The position numbers were made by a program, and so were the translations under genes. Of a stretch of DNA of 64,000 bases, positions 57,353 through 64,000 are shown in pieces. This stretch comes from JBEVOS01 sp964563395 (GTDB taxonomy: Bacteria > Pseudomonadota > Alphaproteobacteria > Caulobacterales > Aquidulcibacteraceae). The first letter of the stretch is position 1; every line of letters begins with the position of its first letter. Below the pieces are notes generated by a model. The model worked only from the letters and a program-made list of their open reading frames with translations, searched no databases and was not told the origin of the DNA. The stretch lies in NCBI GenBank assembly GCA_964563395.1, contig CAZLWK010000012.1, positions 31,696 through 95,695 on the forward strand. The letters run 5' to 3'.

Positions 57353-60073
57353 TCAGGCAATCTTGCTGATTTTGGTTTCTGGATCATTGTCGCGCGGCGG
57401 CGCCTCGCCCCCGCGCGCGAACCGCGCCACCGCGGCGCTCAAAACATCGCGCTCCACCGGCTTATCGAGCACGGCGCAGACGCCCAGCGCGCGGGCGCGC
57501 TGATGATCGCCTTCAACCGAATGCACGATGACGGGGATATCCGCCGCGCCTGGATCGGCTTTTATCGCTTCGATCAACGCCCAGCCCTCGCCATCGGGGA
57601 GGCGAATATCCACAATGGCGAGGTCGGGGCGGCACGCGCGCGCCAGGGCGAGCCCTTCGGCGACGCTGGCCGCGCTGACCGGCGAGAAGCCGAGCCTCTG
57701 CACCGCGCGGGACGCCAGATCGCGCGCGCTGTCTTCATCGTCGACGATGAGAACGATGCGCCGCCCCGGCCCCTGTTCCGTCCGCGCGACCGGTTCTTGC
57801 GCGGCGAGTTGCGCAGCGACCTTCAAAGTGAACACCGACCCTCGTCCCGGTTCGGAGCGGGCGCTGACGGCGCCGCCGAGCATCGCCGCGATCTTGCGCG
57901 TGATGGCGAGGCCGAGCCCTGTGCCGCCGAATTTCTCGCTGACGCTCGCATCGGCCTGAACGAACGGCTGGAACACGCGCTCAAGATCGGACGGCGACAT
58001 GCCGATGCCGGTGTCCTCCACCTCGAACACGATGTGCGCCTCTTCCCGGCGCGCGCTCAGACGAACCACGCCGTCGCTGGTGAACTTGGCCGCGTTGGAA
58101 AGAAGATTGTTCAAGCATTGGCCGAGCTTAAACGCATCGGTTTGCGCCGCGCCCAGATCGGGAGCGATGTCCAAGCGGAGCCGATTGCCGTTCTTTTCGA
58201 TCAGGGGGCGAACCGTATCCACCGTGCGCGCGATCAGATCGGCGAGATCCACCTCGCCCGCGCTGACCTGCATGCGCCCGGCTTCGATCTTGGACAGATC
58301 GAGAATCTCGTTGATCAAGTGCAGAAGCTGGCGCGCCGCCGATAGAATGCGCTGCAGGTCCGCCGCCTCTTCGGCGCGCGATTCAATGTGCGCGTCCTCC
58401 AGCAAAATCTCCGTGTAGCCGATCACCGCGTTCAGCGGCGTGCGCAGCTCATGGCTCATGCTGGCAAGGAAGCGCGATTTGGCGACATTGGCCGCCTCGG
58501 CCGCCTGGCGCGCATCGCGCATGGAGGCGAGCGCCTTGGCGAGGACCACGTCGCGCGCGTCGATTTCAGCGAGCAATCGGTTCAGACGCGCCAGCATCTC
58601 TGGCGCGCCCCCGCGCGGCGCCGATGGTGCGATTGCGGCACCTGTCGCGAAGGACTCGGCCGCGAAACCGTCTTGCGTCAAGGCCGATTGCAGCAGGGCG
58701 CGCTTCTGATCGAGCGAGGCCTCGGCGCGCCGCATCGCAGAGACGATCGCGTCGGCGTCACGCTTCTGCGCGGTGATGTCGCGCGCCAGCACAATGACGC
58801 GAGCCACACGGCCGCTTGCGTCGCGAATATTGCGCACGGCGGATTCGATCCAGCCAATCTCCCCGCCCGACCGGACGATGCGGCATTCGAACACGCAATG
58901 ATCGGGGCGTTTGCGGAGATCGAATATCTCCTCGAGCATCGCCCGATCCTCATCGAGGAAGAGCGGCGAGGTGGCGGGGATCAAGTCGTCCAGCGTGATC
59001 GTGCGCCCATAGACCGGCTCGAAATCCCCATGCGTGAGCAAGGCGCCGCTGCGCAAATCGATCTCCCACACGACCGACCGCGATACGTGCAACGCGATAT
59101 CGAGGCGCTGCTCCGATATCTCACTGGCCCGGCGCGCCGAAACATAATCGCTGACGTCGAGCGCGCACACCATCACGCCGCGCACGCCGCCATCCTCGTC
59201 GCGCCACGGCAATATCTGCCCGGTGAGATACACCACCTCCTCGGGACGAAGCGCGGCCTCGTCATGGAAATCCACCGCCTCCCCGGCCAGGGCGCGGTTC
59301 ATGCGCTCCATCCAGCGATCGGGGGTGGCGCCGAGCACGTCGCGCAAATGCCGGCCCACGACCTGATCGTCGCGCACGCCCATGAGCACGCGCCAGCGCG
59401 CATTGACGCCAACGATAAAAAGATCTCGATCGTAAAGGCACGTCGCGACCATGGATTGCTCGAACATGAGCCGCTTGATCGAATCCACCTCTCGTCCGCG
59501 CGAGACCGCGGTTTGCAGGTGCGCATTCTCATTGGCCGCGCGCCGCAAGAAGCGCGACGCATAAGCCAAGGAAGCGAGCCCCGAGGCGATCGCGATTCCG
59601 GCGATCAAGGCGTCCGCCTGCGCCGAGACCATCGCCCGCGCCAAGGGCGCGCCGATCATGATGGCGACGACTGGCAACGCGCCGGCGAGCGCGCGAAGAC
59701 CATGCGCCGTCGCAAGATGCTGCATCGCGGCCGCGCACCACATGGCCAAGGCGGCCGCCGCCAGGGGCGCGCGGCCGTCCATCCAAAGCATGGCGGGCAG
59801 CAAGGCGAACCAAAGCGATTGGATGGCGGTCCATGCGATCAAGGCGCGTTCAAGCTTGGCCGAGGCCGGCGCGGTGCGGTCAGCGAGGCGCTGATAGATG
59901 TGCGCGTCGATGGTGAGCAGGACAAGGGTGATCGCCGCCCAATGCAGCGGCAGGCGCGATCCCAGGACCAGGGCCGCGGCCGCCCCGCCGAACAGCACCA
60001 GCGCGAGCGCGAGCGGCAGCATACGCCGACGGCGCTCCCACGCTTCGCCGAAACTGTCGAGCACGATGCTCAT
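57353..60073 (-). CDS. Membrane PAS hybrid histidine kinase
   Basis: A 906-aa kinase. Residues about 15-185 contain several membrane helices (LPLALALVLFGGAAAALVLG and later ones). Two PAS-like domains follow (about 200-315 and 325-445; FIVGVNARWRVLMGVRDDQVVGRHL, DISGRVARVIVLARDIT-like region). The kinase core has the H-box SHELRTPLNAVIGY near residue 541, N-box NLLSNAAKFT, and G-boxes DTGIGMSP and GGTGLGLAI. A C-terminal receiver (LIVDDEDSARD, LAIVDIRLPDGEG, VLDKPV) completes the hybrid form. It is the first gene of the three-gene phosphorelay and c-di-GMP unit. Confidence 0.92.
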   Translation of the reverse strand: MSIVLDSFGEAWERRRRMLPLALALVLFGGAAAALVLGSRLPLHWAAITLVLLTIDAHIYQRLADRTAPASAKLERALIAWTAIQSLWFALLPAMLWMDGRAPLAAAALAMWCAAAMQHLATAHGLRALAGALPVVAIMIGAPLARAMVSAQADALIAGIAIASGLASLAYASRFLRRAANENAHLQTAVSRGREVDSIKRLMFEQSMVATCLYDRDLFIVGVNARWRVLMGVRDDQVVGRHLRDVLGATPDRWMERMNRALAGEAVDFHDEAALRPEEVVYLTGQILPWRDEDGGVRGVMVCALDVSDYVSARRASEISEQRLDIALHVSRSVVWEIDLRSGALLTHGDFEPVYGRTITLDDLIPATSPLFLDEDRAMLEEIFDLRKRPDHCVFECRIVRSGGEIGWIESAVRNIRDASGRVARVIVLARDITAQKRDADAIVSAMRRAEASLDQKRALLQSALTQDGFAAESFATGAAIAPSAPRGGAPEMLARLNRLLAEIDARDVVLAKALASMRDARQAAEAANVAKSRFLASMSHELRTPLNAVIGYTEILLEDAHIESRAEEAADLQRILSAARQLLHLINEILDLSKIEAGRMQVSAGEVDLADLIARTVDTVRPLIEKNGNRLRLDIAPDLGAAQTDAFKLGQCLNNLLSNAAKFTSDGVVRLSARREEAHIVFEVEDTGIGMSPSDLERVFQPFVQADASVSEKFGGTGLGLAITRKIAAMLGGAVSARSEPGRGSVFTLKVAAQLAAQEPVARTEQGPGRRIVLIVDDEDSARDLASRAVQRLGFSPVSAASVAEGLALARACRPDLAIVDIRLPDGEGWALIEAIKADPGAADIPVIVHSVEGDHQRARALGVCAVLDKPVERDVLSAAVARFARGGEAPPRDNDPETKISKIA

Positions 60074-60174
60074 TGCGTCCCGCGCCGGAAAAATCCAGCG
60101 CGCACTGTGCCCCGCTAAGGTGAAGATTGCGCCAATCGTCCGTTAGCTTCACGGCAACGGAGATTTCGATGCCG

Positions 60175-61242
60175 TCAATGCGCGATTAGGATTTTGTCAA
60201 TCACGGCGTCGGCGGCGCGCCGCCATGTGAAAATCTGACTTTGGCGCAGCGACGCCTCGCGCATGGCCGCCTCGGCGCTTGGCGCCATCGCTTTCTCGAG
60301 CGTTTCCTTGAAGCTGTCCTTGCTTGTCGGATCGAAATAGAGCGCGGCGCGGCCGCCCACCTCCGGATGCGCGCCCCGATCGGACAGCATGAGCGGGGCG
60401 CCCTCGAACAAGGCTTCCGCCGCGAAGAGACCAAACCCTTCCAACAGCGAGGGCACGATGACGAGCCGCGCCTGCGCGTAAAGGGCGCGCAAGGTCGGAT
60501 CGCTCAGCATTGGCAAAATCAGGACGCGCGGATCGGCGCCCCGCGCGCCGCCGCCCGCATAAGGACCGGCCTGGCTCATGCCGACGACCGCGATCTTCAA
60601 GGAGGGATCGAGCGCTTCGGCGAGCGCCTCGATAGCGAACGGCATGTTCTTCAGTTTCGCCGGACTGCCCATCACAAGTACGAAGCCGCGCGGCGCGAGT
60701 GCGTAAGTTTTCAGTGCGTTCGGATCGGGCGGCGCGGCCAGCAAATGATCGCCGCCATTGTGGATCACCTCGATCCGCGCGGCGCTGAGGCCGTGCGCGA
60801 TCAAGCGCCCGCGCGAAAAATTCGAGACCGTGACAATGCGAAAGCCGCGCAGCTTCGCCGCCGCGAACATGAAGCGCGTCCAGGCGCGATAGGCCGGCGA
60901 ATAGGTTTCGGGCGCGTCGAATGTGTGCGCGTCGTGCAGCCACAAGACCGAGCGCGCCAAAAGAACCGGGGTGGTGTTGCAGAAGGAAAGAAAGGTCGCG
61001 CCCGGATAGCGCAGCGGCAGGACCTGCTCGCCCAAGAGCGAGGCCGGGCCTGCTGCGGCGATCAAGGCTGGCGAGGACGGGCGCCAAGCCGGCGGCGCGG
61101 CCACGCGCAGCGGCCCCAAGCCCCGCGCCTCCAGCGCAACACCCAACGCGCGCAGCAATTCGCGTCCCACGCGCGCCACGCCGCCCACGGGCTTGGCGAG
61201 AAACCGTCCGTTCACGACGATGGAGCGATTGATCCCGGTCAT
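60175..61242 (-). CDS. GT4-family glycosyltransferase
   Basis: A 355-aa glycosyltransferase of the GT-B, GT4 type. The C-terminal nucleotide-sugar site reads VPSLLEGFGLFAAEALFEGAPLMLSDRGAHPEVGG (in parts), with the E-x7-E pair in EGFGLFAAE. Upstream, LWLHDAHTFDAPETYSPAYR and RIVTVSNFSRGRL are typical of GT4 mannosyl- or rhamnosyl-like transferases. It probably acts in exopolysaccharide or surface glycan assembly. ATGs at 61287 and 61242 are possible; I chose 61242, which starts directly before MTGINRSIVVNGRFLAKP. A second glycosyltransferase is divergent with only about 60 bp between. Confidence 0.87.
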   Translation of the reverse strand: MTGINRSIVVNGRFLAKPVGGVARVGRELLRALGVALEARGLGPLRVAAPPAWRPSSPALIAAAGPASLLGEQVLPLRYPGATFLSFCNTTPVLLARSVLWLHDAHTFDAPETYSPAYRAWTRFMFAAAKLRGFRIVTVSNFSRGRLIAHGLSAARIEVIHNGGDHLLAAPPDPNALKTYALAPRGFVLVMGSPAKLKNMPFAIEALAEALDPSLKIAVVGMSQAGPYAGGGARGADPRVLILPMLSDPTLRALYAQARLVIVPSLLEGFGLFAAEALFEGAPLMLSDRGAHPEVGGRAALYFDPTSKDSFKETLEKAMAPSAEAAMREASLRQSQIFTWRRAADAVIDKILIAH

Positions 61243-61304
61243 TGCGCTCTTCACATCTCCGCGTGGGACTTGCATTTCAGGACGCATCGGGGCCTTCAAG
61301 CGAC

Positions 61305-62399
61305 GTGCCAGAAACTCGTGAACAAATCAGCACGGCGCCGCCGGCGCGCGAAGGCGGCGTCGACATCGTCGCGCTGGTGGGCGATCCCCCGGGCGCGGGC
61401 TGCGGGATGGGCGATTTCGTCGGCGTCATGAACCCGGAATTGGAACGACGCGGCTATCTCACCGCAACCGTGCTGATCCCCGGCCTCAACGGCGCCGCGC
61501 TGCCGGAACTGCGCCGCCGACTTAAGCTGCTCGCGCCGAAAATCATCCATTTGCAGTTTCCGTCGATGTCGCTTGGGCGCGATCCCATCGTTTCGGTGCT
61601 GCCGCTGATTTATCGCGAGGCGCCCTGGCTGATCTCCCTGTGCGAGTTCGAGGTGCTCAATCCGCTGCGCCAAGCGAGCCTCGCGCTTCTGCCGCGTACT
61701 TTCGACGGCTATATCTTCACCAGCGCGCGCGAGCGCGATTATTGCGCCCGCCTCGCCCCTGGCTTGCCGAAGCGCGCGGAGATCATCCCGGCGCTCTCCA
61801 ACATTCCCGTGGTCGAAGGCGCGGCGCGTGCGCGCGAGGACGAGCGGCTTCGCCGCGTGGTGTATTTCGGCCAAATCGTGCCGCAGCGCGGGATAGAGGA
61901 TTTCCTCACGCTCGCCGAGCTCGCGCGCACGCAGGCGCCGGATATGGAGTTTCATCTCGTCGGCGCAACGCCCGCATGGGCCCGCGCCTACACCGCCGAA
62001 ATCCTCGCCAGCGCCGCAACGCTGGACGTGATCACCCATCTCAACGCCAATGACCGCGCCGCCTCGCAGCTTCTGAGCAGCGCCGCGTTCGCCTATTTTC
62101 CTTATCCGGACGGCGCGACGCTCAAGCGCGGCACGCTGCCGGCCGCGCTTGAGCACGGCATGCTCCTGATCACGCGCTGGAGCGAAAAAACCGAAGCGGA
62201 CGTGCGCGCCGCCACGATCGAGGCCGCGGGACCGAGCGCGGCGCTCGCGCACATCCGGACATTACGCGTCGACGCGGCCGCGCGGGCGCGACAGATGGAG
62301 CGCGTAGAGGCGTACAAAGCGCGCTATTCGCTGCAAGCGCTCACGGATCGCTACATCGCCTTTTATGCGCGCTTCGGCCTCCCGGTTATCGCCGGGTGA
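61305..62399 (+). CDS. Putative glycosyltransferase, GT-B fold
   Basis: A 364-aa protein that resembles GT-B glycosyltransferases. The N-terminal part starts VDIVALVGDPPGAGCGMGDFVGVMNPELERRGY (in parts), a nucleotide-sugar-enzyme-like opening with GxGxGDF. The C-terminal half has VVYFGQIVPQRGIEDFLTLAELA and FHLVGATPAW, as in GT4, and GTLPAALEHGMLLITR. The clear E-x7-E motif of GT4 is not seen, so donor binding may differ. The start is uncertain: GTG at 61305 is chosen; TTG and GTG codons further upstream are possible. It is divergent from the other glycosyltransferase and overlaps the outer-membrane gene tail by 14 nt. Confidence 0.75.
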   Translation: MPETREQISTAPPAREGGVDIVALVGDPPGAGCGMGDFVGVMNPELERRGYLTATVLIPGLNGAALPELRRRLKLLAPKIIHLQFPSMSLGRDPIVSVLPLIYREAPWLISLCEFEVLNPLRQASLALLPRTFDGYIFTSARERDYCARLAPGLPKRAEIIPALSNIPVVEGAARAREDERLRRVVYFGQIVPQRGIEDFLTLAELARTQAPDMEFHLVGATPAWARAYTAEILASAATLDVITHLNANDRAASQLLSSAAFAYFPYPDGATLKRGTLPAALEHGMLLITRWSEKTEADVRAATIEAAGPSAALAHIRTLRVDAAARARQMERVEAYKARYSLQALTDRYIAFYARFGLPVIAG

Positions 62400-63846
62400 G
62401 CGGCGGGCCCCCGCCAAAGGCGCGATAGACGGCGATTCCGGCGCGCGCTTGCGCGGCTTCGCTGTCGATACGGATAAGCCGCGCATCGATCGTCTGCTGC
62501 TCGGCGCGCAAGAGATCGGCGAGGCTGAAAAGGCCCGCGTCATAGGCCGCGCGCCGGCCGCGCAGCGCCGATTCCGCCGCCTCCTCCGCGATGCGCGCCG
62601 ATTGCAGCGCGCGCGCGCCTTGATCGAGAGAGACGAGCGCCTGCGTCGCCTCCTGCACGCCTTGGAGAACGGTGAGGCGATACTGAATGAGCGCCTGCTC
62701 GAATTGCGCGTCGCGCTGACGGGCCGTGGCGATGCGTTGGCCCCAATCGAACAGCGGAATGGAAATCAGCGGCTCGGCGGTGACGCGCGTGAAGCCCGGG
62801 CCGATCGCGCGCCCGACGACATTGTCGGTGACATTGATCGCGCCGGTGAGATTGAGGCTCGGCAGAAAATCGGCGCGCGCCAAGGCGAGCGCGGACGCCG
62901 CTTGCAGCGCTTGCTGCTCGGCGGCGGCGATGTCGGGGCGCAGGCGCACGAGATCGGCCGGCGCGGCGGGCGCTTGCGTGATCGGCAGGGACGGCACCGG
63001 CCCGGGCGCGGACAGTGCGGCGAGCACCGCATCGCGATCCGCGCCGGGCGCATAGCCGCGCAGGACCGACAAAACGCTTTCGGCTCGCCGCGCCTCGATT
63101 TGAAATCCCGGCAAGCGGGCGCGCGTCGATTCCGCCTGCCTGCGGGCGTCGTCGGCGTCGGCGCGGGCGGCGAAGCCGGCCTCGGCGCTGATATCCAAGA
63201 TCGCGGCGAGCCGGTCGGCGGCCACGATAGATTCCTCCAACGCCGCGCGCGACGCCTGGGCGGCGCGCAGATCCACATAGGCCTGGGCGATATCGGCGGC
63301 GAGCGCGACCTGGGCGGCGCGCTCATCGGCATAGGCGGCGCGGGCGACGGCGCGCGCGCCTCGGGCGGCGGCCTCCGCCTCGGCGAACAGCGGCACCTCC
63401 CACGACACCGCCCCGCCGGCGCTGGCGATCCATTGCTCGGTGTCGGCGCCGCCGGCGACATTGGTCAGTTCGGGCCCTTCCACGGCGCGCGTGTATTGGC
63501 CGGCCCCGGTGGCTGTGAGCTGGGGAAGGTAGCGGGTGACCTGCGTGCGCGAGAGGGCGCGCGCCTCGCGCACGCGCTCGCGGGCGAGTTGGATCGTCGG
63601 CCCGGCCGACAAACCCTCCGCGATCAATTCATTGAGCGTGGGATCGTCGAAGCCGGCCCACCAATTAATGAGGCCGCCCGTCTCCGCCCCCGCCGGCGCG
63701 TCGCGCCAAGCCGAGGGCAGATCGCCCGCTTCGGGCCGACGGTCCGGCATGGTGCTGCAAGACGCGGCCGCCGCGCCGAGCGCCAGCGCCGCGCCAAGCG
63801 CCCGGAGCGAAACGCCGCGTCTCGCCCTGGTCGTGGCCTGCACCAT
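62386..63846 (-). CDS. NodT-type efflux outer membrane lipoprotein
   Basis: A 486-aa RND-type outer membrane factor. The N-terminus has a lipoprotein signal ending in AAASCSTMPDRRP. Two TolC-like repeats follow, including WWAGFDDPTLNELIAEGL near residue 70 and RPDIAAAEQQALQAASALALARADFLPSLNLTG (parts) in the second half; both are characteristic of the NodT family. It pairs with RND or ABC efflux pumps, whose genes are not in the window. GGAGGCGGG precedes the ATG at 63846; starts further upstream are less likely. A 10-bp palindrome lies about 100 bp upstream. Confidence 0.92.
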   Translation of the reverse strand: MVQATTRARRGVSLRALGAALALGAAAASCSTMPDRRPEAGDLPSAWRDAPAGAETGGLINWWAGFDDPTLNELIAEGLSAGPTIQLARERVREARALSRTQVTRYLPQLTATGAGQYTRAVEGPELTNVAGGADTEQWIASAGGAVSWEVPLFAEAEAAARGARAVARAAYADERAAQVALAADIAQAYVDLRAAQASRAALEESIVAADRLAAILDISAEAGFAARADADDARRQAESTRARLPGFQIEARRAESVLSVLRGYAPGADRDAVLAALSAPGPVPSLPITQAPAAPADLVRLRPDIAAAEQQALQAASALALARADFLPSLNLTGAINVTDNVVGRAIGPGFTRVTAEPLISIPLFDWGQRIATARQRDAQFEQALIQYRLTVLQGVQEATQALVSLDQGARALQSARIAEEAAESALRGRRAAYDAGLFSLADLLRAEQQTIDARLIRIDSEAAQARAGIAVYRAFGGGPPLTRR

Positions 63847-63940
63847 CCCGCCTCCGCCTCGCGCCATCCGCGCCGCCTGGGCGCCTTTCTGAGGGCCGCC
63901 CGCGCATCCGCCCTTGACGCCTATCCTTGAATTAACATTT

Positions 63941-63960
63941 AAAGAACGAACGTTCGCTTT
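63941..63960. promoter_or_regulatory. Operator-like palindrome near right edge
   Basis: CGAACGTTCG (63947-63956) is a perfect 10-bp palindrome within AAAGAACGAACGTTCGCTTT, in an AT-rich stretch about 100 bp before the NodT-type gene. This is the kind of site bound by TetR-family repressors of efflux operons, which are often encoded divergently. The gene to the right is outside the window, so this is inference. Confidence 0.55.
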
Positions 63961-64000
63961 ATATGCACCGCACCTAAATCGTTTCAAGCCTTTCCGAGGG

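Overview
This window is a 64 kb stretch of a GC-rich alphaproteobacterial chromosome. Several features suggest the Caulobacterales/Hyphomonadaceae side of the class: an RpoH heat-shock sigma factor, a CIRCE-controlled groESL operon, a TonB-dependent receptor, a SapC-family protein, an RsaD/PrtD-type type I secretion operon and many c-di-GMP proteins. That placement is an inference; there is no rRNA or tRNA to confirm it. I see no phage, insertion sequence, integrase, CRISPR array or tRNA, and the gene order looks like ordinary chromosome with some accessory operons.

Layout. 1-6.1 kb: glutathione reductase (cut by the window edge), purL, a small exported protein, a PhoD-type phosphatase and an RluA/RluD pseudouridine synthase. 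6.1-9.8 kb: a ClpX-type zinc finger/HTH protein divergent from rpoH, a PaiB-like FMN protein overlapping rpoH, a palindromic repeat, and ahcY. 10-13 kb: a cysteine-rich four-helix copper-storage-like protein beside a periplasmic redoxin/DsbD pair. 13.2-21.2 kb: exported and envelope proteins (choice-of-anchor I, SapC, DUF885 lipoprotein, OmpW, VWA lipoprotein) and a MaoC hydratase. 21.3-23.5 kb: groES-groEL with promoter, CIRCE operator and terminator. 23.5-28 kb: two regulator-controlled units with perfect palindromic operators (HxlR with a small membrane protein; TetR with an HlyD/ABC exporter). 28-36 kb: TonB-dependent receptor, a TetR regulator, and a ydbH-ynbE-ydbL envelope-lipid operon.

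36-45.5 kb is the metabolic centrepiece: eight same-strand, mostly overlapping genes that read as a complete N-methylglutamate pathway for methylamine use. They are mgsABC (N-methylglutamate synthase), gmaS (gamma-glutamylmethylamide synthetase) and mgdABCD (N-methylglutamate dehydrogenase). A divergent XRE-cupin regulator and alternating ATTTC/GAAAT half-sites lie upstream. Together they would take methylamine to N-methylglutamate and then to glutamate plus a C1 unit. No other methylotrophy gene is visible, so use of methylamine as a nitrogen source is the likelier role.

45.8-50.7 kb is a three-part type I secretion operon without an adjacent substrate. 50.7-54 kb holds a methyltransferase, two large palindromic repeats and a CHASE4-GGDEF-EAL membrane protein. 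54.3-60.1 kb holds a GNAT-type transferase and a hybrid histidine kinase/receiver/receiver-GGDEF-EAL module. The window ends with two divergent glycosyltransferases and a NodT-type efflux outer-membrane lipoprotein, with a palindromic operator-like site near the right edge.
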